A stretch of 64,000 nucleotides of DNA from Selenomonas timonae (GCF_014250475.1 NZ_CP060204.1:1935001-1999000); one strand, 5' to 3'. Numbered from the stretch's first letter, positions 34,481-43,874 are shown. Numbers and translations: made by a program. Notes: a model not told the origin generated them from the letters alone.

Positions 34481-35527
34481 TTATTCGTAGAACCGCACCT
34501 CTTTGATCCAGCGATCCAGGAGGATCTCCTTTTCCTCCTTGCTGAAATACGGCCTGTTTCTAAAAATGTTGATATTCTTCCCTGCAAACATCTGATAGGA
34601 AAGCGTCATCGGATTCGTGGTGAGGAAGTAGAACCGATGCTGTTCCAGCGAGAGCTGCGCCTCATCCGTCAGCAGCCAGTCTGCAAAGACCTCTGCCGCG
34701 CGTGCATCGCGCTCCGACGCACGAAAGGCAATGCCCGTCCCATAGATGACCGCCGACGTGCCGTCCACGGGATAGAGAATGCGGATGGGGTACTCGTCAT
34801 GCACATAACGGAGTGTCTCGCTCAGAACCGCCACCGAGAGATCTACCTCCCCCATCCCCGCCTGCCGTACCGGCGTGTGCAGGTATTTGGAATACTGTAT
34901 GATCTTCGGCTGAATCCTGCGCCAAATCTCAAATGCGCGCTGATCACCGTACTCGGCAATCATGCTGTAGAGCAGATTCGACGAGGCATCTGCCGCCATG
35001 AAATCCGTGGTTCCGATGCGGATGTCACGCTGCTGTGTGAGCTGCTGCCAAGAGTTCGGCAGATCGAGATGCGTCCGCAGATAGTCCTGATTTACGGCAA
35101 AGACGACAGGATCATACCAGACTCCTGTCCAATAGCGGTTCGGATGGCGGAACGAGTCCGCAACCTGATCGCTCTTCTCCGAGATATAGGGTACAAGATA
35201 GCCTGCTGCAGCAGCGCGGTCAAGCGTCTCACGATCCGTCAGGACAAGCGCAGCCTTTCCATCCCCCTCCTCACGGGATTGGTCATTGAGACGCTTTAGA
35301 ATCTGTTCGGAGGACAGCTGAACGAAATTGACACGGATATTATGCTCTTTTTCATACTCCTCGGACAGAACCGCCGCAATCTCTGCGGGGAGTGATGTAT
35401 ATGCTGTCAGTTCCTGCATGGGATGGCGTTTCACCGTAGGCGAACCGGACGAGAGAAGTGCCGACCCTGCAGCAATCATTGTCACGAGAAGAGCAATCAC
35501 GACGATAAATAGCGTATACCGCTTCAT
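34481..35527 (-). CDS. Orphan extracellular solute-binding protein, iron(III)-binding type
   Basis: A 348-residue periplasmic binding protein with an N-terminal hydrophobic segment (about residues 3-27) and no lipobox cysteine. The start of the mature domain, LTAYTSLPAEIAAVLSEEYE, and later TGVWYDPVVFAVNQDYL and GTGIAFRASERDARAAEVFADW resemble the FbpA/AfuA type-2 fold. No permease or ATPase gene is adjacent, so it either serves a distant transporter or has a sensory role. It has its own promoter and may lead into rimO 27 bp downstream. Confidence 0.8.
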   Translation of the reverse strand: MKRYTLFIVVIALLVTMIAAGSALLSSGSPTVKRHPMQELTAYTSLPAEIAAVLSEEYEKEHNIRVNFVQLSSEQILKRLNDQSREEGDGKAALVLTDRETLDRAAAAGYLVPYISEKSDQVADSFRHPNRYWTGVWYDPVVFAVNQDYLRTHLDLPNSWQQLTQQRDIRIGTTDFMAADASSNLLYSMIAEYGDQRAFEIWRRIQPKIIQYSKYLHTPVRQAGMGEVDLSVAVLSETLRYVHDEYPIRILYPVDGTSAVIYGTGIAFRASERDARAAEVFADWLLTDEAQLSLEQHRFYFLTTNPMTLSYQMFAGKNINIFRNRPYFSKEEKEILLDRWIKEVRFYE

Positions 35528-35569
35528 GAGGCTTCTCTTTCTTTACATTGAAGAATCTAAACTCTCTCC

Positions 35570-35598
35570 ATTATAAACAATTCGCCGAAAATCCACAA
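35570..35598 (-). promoter_or_regulatory. Promoter for the solute-binding protein gene
   Basis: On the minus strand TTGTGG (35598-35593) and a perfect TATAAT (35575-35570) are spaced by 17 bp, about 43 bp before the start codon. Confidence 0.75.
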
Positions 35599-35635
35599 GG
35601 TATTTTATCCATCCCCCACTGCGGCGTTATTTTCG

Positions 35636-35674
35636 AAATAAAAAAGACGCCTCTACAAATGTAAAAGCGTCTTC
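35636..35674 (-). terminator. Intrinsic terminator after the transketolase genes
   Basis: On the minus strand AAGACGC pairs with GCGTCTT across a 16-nt loop and runs into a U stretch. It lies just after the stop of the C-terminal transketolase subunit gene. Confidence 0.85.
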
Positions 35675-35684
35675 CCATGTTCGT

Positions 35685-36626
35685 TTACTTCCCGACAAAG
35701 GTCTTCGTCTGCGCCACAATGTGCTCTGCCGTCAGTCCGAACTGCTTGAGCAGCTCCGCCGCAGGGCCGGAGTGCCCGAACTCGTCACGAACGCCGATGC
35801 GGTGGACGGGAACGGGGGCATGCTCGGTAACAACGCCTGCAACTGCCTCGCCAAGTCCGCCGAGGATATTGTGCTCCTCGACGGTCACAATCCTGCCGCA
35901 TTCCTGCGCCGCACGAATGACAAGCTCCTCATCGAGCGGCTTGATTGTCGCCATATTGATGACGCGCGCCTTGATCCCCTCAGCAGCGAGGAGCTTGCCT
36001 GCCTTGATTGCCTCGGGGACGAGAATGCCCGTCGCGATGATGGCGACATCCGTACCGTCCTGAATGACCTCGCCCTTTCCAATGGCGAATTCATATGACT
36101 CGTCATGATAGACCGGCGTCGCCGCACGCCCGAAGCGGATGTAGACAGGCCCCTCCATCTCGTACGCGGCGCGCACCATCTTGCGTGCCTCCACATCATC
36201 CGAGGGGCACATGACCGTCATGCCCGGAATCGTACGCATGAGGGCAAAGTCCTCACAGCACTGATGGGATGCACCGTCCTCACCGACGGAGATGCCGCCG
36301 TGCGTCGCACAGATCTTGACGTTCAGATGCGGATAGCCGATCGTGTTGCGCACCTGCTCGTAGGCACGCCCCGCCGCAAACATGGCAAAGGTGGACACGA
36401 ACGGCACGAGCCCCATCGTCGAGAGTCCCGCACCGACGCCGACCATATCACACTCTGCAATGCCGCAGTTAAAGTGACGATCGGGAAATGCCTTCTTGAA
36501 TGTTCCGCTCTTCGTCGCCCCTGCGAGATCCGCATCCAGAACAACAATATTTTCATGTTCTTTGCCGAGCTCTACAAGTCCGTTTCCGTAGCTGTCACGT
36601 GTTGCAACTTTCTTTACGTCTGCCAT
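35685..36626 (-). CDS. Transketolase, C-terminal subunit
   Basis: A 313-residue half-transketolase carrying the pyrimidine-binding and C-terminal domains. The stretches LVELGKEHENIVVLDADLAG, then FNCGIAECDMVGVGAGLS and THGGISVGEDGASHQ are typical. With the adjacent N-terminal subunit it would form the ThDP-dependent enzyme of the pentose phosphate pathway. Two ATGs are possible: one overlaps the upstream stop as ATGA at 36632, and the one used, at 36626, has GGAGG at better spacing. A terminator follows. Confidence 0.93.
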   Translation of the reverse strand: MADVKKVATRDSYGNGLVELGKEHENIVVLDADLAGATKSGTFKKAFPDRHFNCGIAECDMVGVGAGLSTMGLVPFVSTFAMFAAGRAYEQVRNTIGYPHLNVKICATHGGISVGEDGASHQCCEDFALMRTIPGMTVMCPSDDVEARKMVRAAYEMEGPVYIRFGRAATPVYHDESYEFAIGKGEVIQDGTDVAIIATGILVPEAIKAGKLLAAEGIKARVINMATIKPLDEELVIRAAQECGRIVTVEEHNILGGLGEAVAGVVTEHAPVPVHRIGVRDEFGHSGPAAELLKQFGLTAEHIVAQTKTFVGK

Positions 36627-36628
36627 GC

Positions 36629-37480
36629 TCATGCCTCCTCAATCTGCTTGCGAATCGCAGCCAGTTCCTCAAGGCCTCGTGCGAGTTCGTCATCATTGGG
36701 TGCCTTGCCATGCCAGCCGGCATTGTTCTCCATAAAGGAGATGTCCTTGCCCTTCACCGTCTTCATAAGGATCGCGGTTGGCTTTCCTGTCCCCTTGTTT
36801 GCATGGAACGCCTTGAACGCCTCTTCCAGCGCACTGTAGTCATGCCCGTCAATCGAGATAACCGCACAGCCGAACGCCTCAAACTTCGCGTCGATCGGTG
36901 CCGTGTTCATGACATCTGCCGTGGCACCGTCGATCTGAAGGCCGTTCACATCCACCGCAATGCAGAGATTGTCCAGCTTGTAGTGCGCCGAGAACATGAG
37001 CGCCTCCCAGACCTGACCCTCGGCAAGTTCACCATCGCCGAGCAGCGTGTAGACATTGATATCCTTGCCCAGATACTTTGCGCCCTTCGCCATGCCCGCC
37101 GCCGTCGAAATGCCCTGCCCGAGCGAGCCCGTGGACATATCCACGCCCGGCGTAAGGTTCATATTTGGATGTCCCTGCAGACGTGAGCCGATATGGCGCA
37201 GTGTCAGCAGCTCCTCCACGGGAAAGAAACCGCGATTGGCAAGCGTCGCATAGAGTCCGGGTGCGACATGTCCCTTCGAGAGAACGAAGCGATCGCGGAT
37301 CGGATCGTTCGGATTCTTCGGGTCAACGCGGATTTCCTTATTGTAGAGATAGGTAAAATACTCCGTCGATGAAAGTGAGCCGCCAGGATGCCCGCTCTTT
37401 GCTGCATGTGTGCTGCGCAAAATACCCTCGCGTACCTTCACCGCGAAAAGCTGGAGCTCCTTCTCTTCAGCTGCCGTCAT
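36629..37480 (-). CDS. Transketolase, N-terminal subunit
   Basis: A 283-residue half-transketolase with the ThDP diphosphate-binding domain. Marks are RSTHAAKSGHPGGSLSSTEY, then DRFVLSKGHVAPGLYA, TGSLGQGIS and LLGDGELAEGQVWEA, the last being the cofactor motif. The split-gene form is common in Firmicutes and archaea. The long frame starts at 37561, but the ATG at 37480 is preceded by GGAGGAG and gives the normal start. A promoter lies 44-72 bp upstream of it. Confidence 0.94.
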   Translation of the reverse strand: MTAAEEKELQLFAVKVREGILRSTHAAKSGHPGGSLSSTEYFTYLYNKEIRVDPKNPNDPIRDRFVLSKGHVAPGLYATLANRGFFPVEELLTLRHIGSRLQGHPNMNLTPGVDMSTGSLGQGISTAAGMAKGAKYLGKDINVYTLLGDGELAEGQVWEALMFSAHYKLDNLCIAVDVNGLQIDGATADVMNTAPIDAKFEAFGCAVISIDGHDYSALEEAFKAFHANKGTGKPTAILMKTVKGKDISFMENNAGWHGKAPNDDELARGLEELAAIRKQIEEA

Positions 37481-37523
37481 AAAACTCCTCCTCGCCCCAA
37501 TCAATACATTACCATACGGATTC

Positions 37524-37552
37524 ATTCTACCCCTTTTTCTACTTACCCGCAA
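37524..37552 (-). promoter_or_regulatory. Promoter for the transketolase genes
   Basis: On the minus strand TTGCGG (37552-37547) and TAGAAT (37529-37524) are spaced by 17 bp. It is inside the longer open frame, which supports the internal ATG at 37480 as the true start. Confidence 0.75.
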
Positions 37553-37592
37553 TATACACAAGGCTACAATTTTTCCGATATATTTACAAATA

Positions 37593-37620
37593 GAAAAGTC
37601 GCCCTAAATGGGCGACCTCT
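37593..37620 (-). terminator. Intrinsic terminator after the RNase J gene
   Basis: On the minus strand GTCGCCC pairs with GGGCGAC across a 6-nt loop, followed by a short U run. It is directly after the stop of the RNase J gene. Confidence 0.85.
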
Positions 37621-37634
37621 TTGTATCCGCTTTG

Positions 37635-39323
37635 TCAGATCTCCATAATGATGGGCAGTATCATCGGGCGGCGGCGCGTCTTATCGAAGAGATAGCGGCT
37701 GAGTGCGTCGCGCACATTCGACTTGATCGCCGACCACTCGCGCACATTCTCATCCTCACAGCGATCGAGCGCCTGCTGGACACGCGCACGTGCCTCCTCC
37801 ATCAGCGCCTCCGACTCACGCACGTAGACAAAGCCGCGTGAGACGATGTCGGGTCCCGATACAACGCGGTTGTTCTGGCGATCCATCGTCACAACGATGA
37901 TGAGGATGCCGTCCTGCGACAGCTGACGGCGGTCACGCAGGACGATATTGCCCACATCGCCGACACCGAGACCATCGACCATGACCATGCCGGACTGCAC
38001 GCGTCCGACAACCTGTCCCTTCTCCTTCGTGAACTCGAGAATCTGTCCGTTCTCACTGATGAAGATATTTTCCTTCGGCATACCGAGTTCGCGTGCAAGG
38101 CTTGCGTGCTGCACGAGGTGATGGTATTCGCCGTGCACGGGCATAAAGAACTTCGGACGCACGAGATTGTGCATGAGCTTGAGTTCCTCGCGGCTGCCGT
38201 GCCCCGAGACGTGAATGCCCTTGTCACGCCCATAGATGACGTTCGCACCGAGCTTCATCAGATTGTCCACCGTCTTAGAGACGAGCTTCTCGTTGCCCGG
38301 GATCGGCGTCGCCGAGATGATAACTGTATCACCCGGCACAATCGTAATCTTACGGTGATCGGATGCCGCCATGCGCGAGAGCGCAGACATCGGCTCACCC
38401 TGACTGCCCGTCGTCACGATGACGATCTGCTCGGGACGGAAGTTGTTCACCTCATCGATGCCGATGATCGTCCCCTCGGGTGCTGTCAGATAGCCCAAAT
38501 CAAGAGAGATACCAACCACATTCTCCATGCTGCGCCCGAGGACGGCAACGCGCCGCTTGTATTTCACCGCCGTGTCGATGACCTGCTGGATGCGGTGGAC
38601 ATTCGAAGAGAACGTCGCGACGATAATGCGCCCGCGCACATTGTGGAAGGCCTTGTCGAATGCCGCGCCGACCGTGCGCTCGCTCGCCGTATGCCCCTCC
38701 CTCTCCGCATTCGTGCTGTCGGCGAGGAGGAGCAGAACCCCCTTGTTGCCGAGATCGGAGAAGCGGCGGAAATCCGTCATCTGTCCGTCGACCGGCGTAT
38801 AGTCCAGCTTGAAATCCCCCGTGTGGACAATCATGCCCACAGGCGTCTTGATCGAGAGTCCGACCGCGTCGGGAATCGAGTGGTTCACGCGGATGAATCC
38901 GACGCTGAAGCAGCCGATGTTGATGATGTCTCCCGCCATCACGGAGTGCAGATTGCTTGAATCCACCCCGTTTTCCTTCAGACGCCCCTCAAGAATACCA
39001 AGCGTCAGCCGCGTCCCATAGACGGGTACAGGAATCTGCTTCATCACATAGGGCAACGCGCCGATGTGATCCTCATGACCATGCGTCAGGACGATTGCCT
39101 TGACCTTGTCCCTGTTTTCGATCAGATAGGTAATATCGGGAATGACGAGGTCGATGCCGAGCATGTCCTCCTCCGGGAACATGAGCCCGGAGTCCACAAC
39201 GAGAATCTCATCATCCACACGGATGGCAGTCATGTTCTTTCCGATCTCGCCAAGACCGCCAAGCGGTATGACCTGTACCTTCTGCACATTTTTCCCATGA
39301 TTGCCATTACGATTTAACGACAA
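37635..39323 (-). CDS. rnj: Ribonuclease J
   Basis: A 562-residue RNase J, a 5'-3' exonuclease and endonuclease central to mRNA turnover in Firmicutes. The metallo-beta-lactamase motif HGHEDH (H81, H83, D85, H86) follows VKAIVLT. The beta-CASP domain carries ATFSSNVHRIQQ and TTGSQGEPMSALSRM. The motif HVSGHGSREELK and the phosphate pocket PVHGEYHHL complete the core. An ATG at 39338 overlaps the ribosome-binding site itself; the TTG at 39323 lies 7 nt after GGAGGT and is the better start. A long structured leader precedes it. Confidence 0.93.
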   Translation of the reverse strand: MSLNRNGNHGKNVQKVQVIPLGGLGEIGKNMTAIRVDDEILVVDSGLMFPEEDMLGIDLVIPDITYLIENRDKVKAIVLTHGHEDHIGALPYVMKQIPVPVYGTRLTLGILEGRLKENGVDSSNLHSVMAGDIINIGCFSVGFIRVNHSIPDAVGLSIKTPVGMIVHTGDFKLDYTPVDGQMTDFRRFSDLGNKGVLLLLADSTNAEREGHTASERTVGAAFDKAFHNVRGRIIVATFSSNVHRIQQVIDTAVKYKRRVAVLGRSMENVVGISLDLGYLTAPEGTIIGIDEVNNFRPEQIVIVTTGSQGEPMSALSRMAASDHRKITIVPGDTVIISATPIPGNEKLVSKTVDNLMKLGANVIYGRDKGIHVSGHGSREELKLMHNLVRPKFFMPVHGEYHHLVQHASLARELGMPKENIFISENGQILEFTKEKGQVVGRVQSGMVMVDGLGVGDVGNIVLRDRRQLSQDGILIIVVTMDRQNNRVVSGPDIVSRGFVYVRESEALMEEARARVQQALDRCEDENVREWSAIKSNVRDALSRYLFDKTRRRPMILPIIMEI

Positions 39324-39344
39324 AAAACACACCTCCATAGATAT

Positions 39345-39451
39345 GGGACATCTTCACCGTGTCCCTATTCCTTAAATAATTGCTCATCCATTCGATCATG
39401 AAATCAGAATTCATCCACACGAAAATACAGCGACCGGAGGAGATTTCCTCC
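39345..39451 (-). promoter_or_regulatory. Structured 5' leader of the RNase J gene
   Basis: The promoter at 39564-39592 implies a leader of about 230 nt. It contains two perfect hairpins: GGAGGA/TCCTCC with a 4-nt loop (39436-39451), and GGGACA/TGTCCC with a 9-nt loop (39345-39365) just ahead of the ribosome-binding site. No protein gene is credible in 39324-39659. The leader may control translation or stability of the mRNA, which is inference. Confidence 0.55.
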
Positions 39452-39563
39452 ATCGTCGCCATATGGGAAAGCGCCGTCTTCGCTGTCATTGCTGTGAAAA
39501 AATACGACCGCACAGCAACGCGAAAACCGCAAGAAAAATGATCCGATCCATTCACTTGAGGCT

Positions 39564-39592
39564 ATTTTACCATTCCATTACCAACAATGCAA
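39564..39592 (-). promoter_or_regulatory. Promoter for the RNase J gene
   Basis: On the minus strand TTGCAT (39592-39587) and TAAAAT (39569-39564) are spaced by 17 bp, downstream of the terminator of the small barrel gene. Confidence 0.7.
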
Positions 39593-39610
39593 ATAAATTT
39601 TGTGCAGATA

Positions 39611-39648
39611 CACAAAAGGCACTCCCAACCGAGTGCAGGGAGTGCCTT
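39611..39648 (-). terminator. Intrinsic terminator after the small outer-membrane protein gene
   Basis: On the minus strand an 11-bp perfect stem AAGGCACTCCC/GGGAGTGCCTT is followed by U-rich sequence, 12 bp after the stop codon. Confidence 0.9.
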
Positions 39649-39659
39649 ATATCGTGCGC

Positions 39660-40163
39660 TCAGAAGCGCATGGTGAGACCGACACCGACGCCGTTCTCAC
39701 GGCTGCCGTGATCCGGCTTGAAGTTATGATAGTTTACATTGAGATCCAGATTTGCGATCAGGGACTTGTTCAGCCCGACCTGCGACTCGTTGAAATCCTT
39801 GCCCGCAATATAGGACGCATAGGCATTGAAGCCGAGTACTGTCGGTGTGCTGAGCGCCAAGCCCCCATAGAGATTGTTCTCGTCTGTCTGCCCCATATCC
39901 CAACGATAACCGCCGAGGAGGCGAACGTTCTGTCCAACAACATTGTACTGCATGTAGACATCCTTTGGATTGCCGTACTCATCGCGGTCATTCCGCCCTA
40001 TGCCAACGGCGATCTCGTCCGTTGCCTTGTACTCGATATAGGCCTCTTTCGTACCGATGCCGACAGCCGTATCATGTGTGCTGAGATGGTTGATCGGCGC
40101 TGCCGAAGCCGCCGTCGAAATGGAAAGACCAAGCACAGCAGCCAGAATTGCAATTTTCTTCAT
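39660..40163 (-). CDS. Small exported beta-barrel-like outer membrane protein
   Basis: A 167-residue protein with a clear signal peptide (MKKIAILAAVLG to AASA, about 22 residues). The mature part alternates polar and hydrophobic residues, with repeated short strands such as EAYIEYKATDEIAVGIG and DVYMQYNVVGQNVRLLGGY. It ends VGVGLTMRF with a terminal Phe. Those are marks of an outer-membrane barrel of about 8 strands and imply a diderm cell. The ATG at 40163 has AAAGGAG; the longer frame adds an unlikely extension. It is flanked by its own terminator, so it is a single-gene unit. Confidence 0.78.
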   Translation of the reverse strand: MKKIAILAAVLGLSISTAASAAPINHLSTHDTAVGIGTKEAYIEYKATDEIAVGIGRNDRDEYGNPKDVYMQYNVVGQNVRLLGGYRWDMGQTDENNLYGGLALSTPTVLGFNAYASYIAGKDFNESQVGLNKSLIANLDLNVNYHNFKPDHGSRENGVGVGLTMRF

Positions 40164-40275
40164 CGTAATTTCTCCTTTCCGATGTGGGTATATTATCCCT
40201 GTGCAGCGTTTGATATAACTTAACACGGGATTATTCTTTGATAAATCTTTAGCACCTGACGCTAAAAGAAGTGGC

Positions 40276-41700
40276 TCACAGGATCTGCTGCTTCGTCTCC
40301 AACGCCGAGAGTATGCGCTTCTCCTCCGCCATCAGTTCCTCTGCCGCAGTGAGCTGCATTGCGACCTGCTCGTACGAGGTACCGCCATAGGAGTTCCGTC
40401 CCGCAACGCAGGTCTCGGGGCGAATCGCCTCGTATACATCCTCTGCAAAGAGGTTCGACAGCTTCTGATAGTCCGTAAGCGGCAGATCTATAAGCCAGAT
40501 GCCACGCTCGATGCAGAGTGCGACCGCCTGTCCGGAGACGCTATGTGCCTGACGGAAGGGCATTCCCTTCCGAACGAGGTAGTCCGCAAGATCTGTTGCA
40601 TTCGAGAAGTCCGCCTCGACGGCGTGGCGCATGACATCCGCGCGCACCTTCATCCCACGGATCAGCTGTGCGTAGACGGCAAGGCTGAAGTTCACCGTGT
40701 CGATGGCGTCAAACAGCCCCTCTTTGTCCTCCTGCAGATCCTTGTTGTACGCAAGCGGAAGTCCCTTGACCGCAGTGAGCATCGCCATGAGATGACCGAC
40801 CACGCGCCCCGTCTTGCCGCGCACGAGCTCGGAGACATCGGGATTCTTCTTCTGCGGCATCATGGACGAGCCTGTGCAGTGCGCGTCGTCCAGTTCCACA
40901 AAGGAGAACTCACGCGAGCACCAGAGGATGATCTCCTCCGAGAGACGCGAGAGATGCACCATGAGGATGGACGCCGCCGAGAGGAATTCGAGGATGTAGT
41001 CACGGTCACTGACCGCATCCAAACTGTTCGTATAGATGCGCTCAAAGTTCAGCTTCTGCGCGACAAATGCACGATCAATCGGCAGCGTCGTGCCCGCGAG
41101 TGCCCCTGCGCCGAGCGGCATGATGTCCGTCCGCGCATAGACGCCTTGAAAGCGCTCAAAGTCGCGCGTAAGCATACCGAAGTATGCCATAAGATGATGC
41201 GCAAAAAGGATGGGCTGGGCGCGCTGCAAATGTGTGTAGCCCGGCATGATGACATCCTTATTGGCTTGTGCGGATTCCACCAACGCGTGTTGGAGCTCGG
41301 CGATGTGACCGAGCACCTCCACGACGGAGCGGCGCACGAACATATGGGTATCGAGTGCCACCTGATCATTGCGGCTGCGCGCCGTATGCAGACGGCTGCC
41401 CGCATCTCCAATCGCATCGGTCAGACGCTTTTCGATATTCATATGAATATCTTCGAGCTCGACGCTGAATTCAAATGCGCCGCTCTCGATCTGTCCGAGG
41501 ATATCTCGCAGCCCCTTGTCGATTGCCGCACGATCCTCCTCCGAGAGAATCCCCACCTTTGCAAGCATAGCAGAGTGCGCAAGCGATCCTGCAATATCCT
41601 CGCGGTACATGCGCCGATCAAAGGCGATGGACGCCTGAAACTCGTTGATCATCTCGTCCGTCGTCTTGGAGAAGCGTCCGCCCCAGAGCTTTTCGCTCAT
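40276..41700 (-). CDS. argH: Argininosuccinate lyase
   Basis: A 474-residue ArgH that splits argininosuccinate into arginine and fumarate, the last step of the pathway. It begins KLWGGRFSKTTDEMI. Fumarase-superfamily motifs are HTARSRNDQVALD (about 105-117), THLQRAQP (156-163) and the signature GSSMMPQKKNP (277-287). It is the last gene of the arginine operon and overlaps the argG stop by one base (TAATG). Confidence 0.97.
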   Translation of the reverse strand: MSEKLWGGRFSKTTDEMINEFQASIAFDRRMYREDIAGSLAHSAMLAKVGILSEEDRAAIDKGLRDILGQIESGAFEFSVELEDIHMNIEKRLTDAIGDAGSRLHTARSRNDQVALDTHMFVRRSVVEVLGHIAELQHALVESAQANKDVIMPGYTHLQRAQPILFAHHLMAYFGMLTRDFERFQGVYARTDIMPLGAGALAGTTLPIDRAFVAQKLNFERIYTNSLDAVSDRDYILEFLSAASILMVHLSRLSEEIILWCSREFSFVELDDAHCTGSSMMPQKKNPDVSELVRGKTGRVVGHLMAMLTAVKGLPLAYNKDLQEDKEGLFDAIDTVNFSLAVYAQLIRGMKVRADVMRHAVEADFSNATDLADYLVRKGMPFRQAHSVSGQAVALCIERGIWLIDLPLTDYQKLSNLFAEDVYEAIRPETCVAGRNSYGGTSYEQVAMQLTAAEELMAEEKRILSALETKQQIL

Positions 41701-42911
41701 TACTTCTGCCCCTCCTGCATGAGTGCGCGCACCTTGAGCGGCAGGCCAAAGAGGTTGATGAAGCCCGTTGCATCCGCCTGGTTGTAGACATCGTCATGCT
41801 CAAAGGTGACAAACTCCTGACTGTAGAGCGAATATGGCGACGTTGCGCCCGCAGAGATGATGTTGCCCTTGTAGAGCTTGAGGCGCACCTCACCCGTCAC
41901 AGTCTCCTGCGTGCTGTCCACGAATGCGGCAAGCGCCTCGCGCAGCTGGCAGAACCACATGCCATCGTAGACGAGCTCGCCATAGCGGATGGCAAGGCCT
42001 TCCTTGTAGTGGAAGGTGGCGCGGTCGAGGCAGAGATACTCGAGCTCACGGTGCGCGTAGTAGAGGATCGATCCGCCCGGATTCTCGTAGACGCCGCGCG
42101 ACTTCATGCCGACGAGGCGGTTCTCGCAGATGTCGACGATACCGACGCCGTTGCGTGCACCGATCTCGTTGAGCTTCGTCAGTAGTTCGACCGCCCCCAG
42201 CTTCTCCCCGTTGACAGCGACAGGAACACCCTGCTCGAACGAGATGGAGACATACTCGGGTGCATCCGGCGCATCCTCAGGCGCACAGGAGATAAGGAAC
42301 ATGGAGTTCTTCGGCTCATTCGCGGGATCCTCGAGATCGGAGCCCTCATGCGAGAGATGCCAGATATTGCGATCCATGCTGTAGGTCTTGTTCTCCGTCG
42401 CAACTGGGATGCCATGCTTCTTTGCATACTCGATCTCCGCCGTTCGGGAGTCGAGATCCCACTCGCGCCACGGCGCGATGATCTGGAGATTTGGTGCAAG
42501 CGCCTTGACCGTCAGCTCAAAGCGCACCTGATCGTTGCCCTTTCCCGTCGCGCCGTGTGCAATCGCATCTGCACCCTCGCTCTTTGCGATGTCGACGAGA
42601 GCCTTTGCAATCACAGGGCGCGCAAACGATGTGCCGAGCAGATACTTCCCCTCGTAGACTGCGCCCGCCTTGAGTGTCGGCCAGACGTACTCCTCAAGGA
42701 ATTCCTTCATCAGATCGACGATATGCACCTTCGATGCGCCTGAGGCAAGAGCCTTGTCATGTACGGGCTCAAGCTCCTCGCCCTGCCCGACATCCGCGCA
42801 GACGGCGATGACCTCGCAGTTGTCATAGTGCTCCTTCAGCCACGGAATGATGACCGAGGTATCCAGACCGCCGGAATACGCAAGGACTACTTTTTTGATC
42901 TGCTTTGCCAT
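41700..42911 (-). CDS. argG: Argininosuccinate synthase
   Basis: A 403-residue ArgG that joins citrulline and aspartate using ATP. The N-type ATP pyrophosphatase loop [10 protein letters not shown] is at residues 11-20. The stretches [15 protein letters not shown] and [18 protein letters not shown] are family-specific. It lies 24 bp after argF and overlaps argH by one base. Length is normal. Confidence 0.97.
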   Translation of the reverse strand: MAKQIKKVVLAYSGGLDTSVIIPWLKEHYDNCEVIAVCADVGQGEELEPVHDKALASGASKVHIVDLMKEFLEEYVWPTLKAGAVYEGKYLLGTSFARPVIAKALVDIAKSEGADAIAHGATGKGNDQVRFELTVKALAPNLQIIAPWREWDLDSRTAEIEYAKKHGIPVATENKTYSMDRNIWHLSHEGSDLEDPANEPKNSMFLISCAPEDAPDAPEYVSISFEQGVPVAVNGEKLGAVELLTKLNEIGARNGVGIVDICENRLVGMKSRGVYENPGGSILYYAHRELEYLCLDRATFHYKEGLAIRYGELVYDGMWFCQLREALAAFVDSTQETVTGEVRLKLYKGNIISAGATSPYSLYSQEFVTFEHDDVYNQADATGFINLFGLPLKVRALMQEGQK

Positions 42912-42935
42912 GTTTGAAACAACTCCTTAGTAAAT

Positions 42936-43874
42936 TCAGTCGCCCATTACGAGCGCCATGATTGCCTTTTGGACATGGAGACGGTTCTCCGCCTCATCAA
43001 AGATCACATCGGCGAAGTTCTCAAAGACCTCCTCCGTGATCTCCTCACCGCGATACGCGGGCAGACAGTGCATGACGATGCAACGTTCCTCCCCCGAGGC
43101 GGCAACAAGCTCACGGTTGACCTGATAAGGACGAAAGAGTGCAATACGCGCATCGTGCTCATCCTCCTGCCCCATGCTCGCCCACGTGTCCGTGACGATG
43201 ACATCTGCGCCCTGCACCGCCTCTTTCGGATCGGTGGTGATCGTCACCGTTGTGCCCGATGCCGCTGCATCCGCCTTTGCATTTGCCACAACCGCCGCAT
43301 TCGGCGCATAGCCCTCGGGCGTTGCCGCAGCGAAGTGCATGCCGACCTTTGCCGCCGCATACATGAGTGAATGCGTCATATTGTTGCCGTCGCCGACATA
43401 TGCCATCTTCAATCCCGCGAGATTCTTGCCCTTGTACTCACGGATTGTGAGAAGATCCGTAAGTGCCTGACATGGGTGCAGAAGATCGCTGAGCGCGTTG
43501 ATGACGGGGACATCCGCCCAGCGCGCCAGCTCCTCGATGCGGTCATGCCCATAGGTGCGGATCATAATGCCGTCGAGATAGCGTGAGAGCACGCGCGCTG
43601 TGTCCTTGATCGGCTCGCCGCGCCCAAGCTGCAGGTCGCGGCTGCTGAGAAAGAGCGCCTGCCCACCGAGCTGGTACATCCCCACCTCGAAGGAGACGCG
43701 CGTCCGAGTCGAGGACTTCTCGAAGATCATGCCAAGCGTCTTCCCCGCAAGCAGAGGATGCGGAATGCCCGCCTTCTGCTTTGCCTTTAGATCAGCCGCA
43801 AGCGTCAGTATCTCCTCTACGTCATCTGCACTGAGTTCGTGGATGGAGAGCAAATCCATTCCCTTGTTCATCAT
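42936..43874 (-). CDS. argF: Ornithine carbamoyltransferase
   Basis: A 312-residue OTCase forming citrulline from ornithine and carbamoyl phosphate. The carbamoyl phosphate site STRTR is at residues 55-59, with HPCQALTDLLT for catalysis and the ornithine loop MHCLPAYRGEEI near residue 270. Two adjacent ATGs are possible; the first overlaps the argD stop as ATGA. An AGGAGG site lies just upstream. Confidence 0.96.
   Translation of the reverse strand: MMNKGMDLLSIHELSADDVEEILTLAADLKAKQKAGIPHPLLAGKTLGMIFEKSSTRTRVSFEVGMYQLGGQALFLSSRDLQLGRGEPIKDTARVLSRYLDGIMIRTYGHDRIEELARWADVPVINALSDLLHPCQALTDLLTIREYKGKNLAGLKMAYVGDGNNMTHSLMYAAAKVGMHFAAATPEGYAPNAAVVANAKADAAASGTTVTITTDPKEAVQGADVIVTDTWASMGQEDEHDARIALFRPYQVNRELVAASGEERCIVMHCLPAYRGEEITEEVFENFADVIFDEAENRLHVQKAIMALVMGD

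Noticed and set aside
39307-39555. Open frame of 82 codons on the minus strand ahead of the RNase J gene
   Set aside because: It begins at a GTG without a ribosome-binding site, overlaps the RNase J start, lacks a recognisable family, and is explained better as leader RNA with hairpins.
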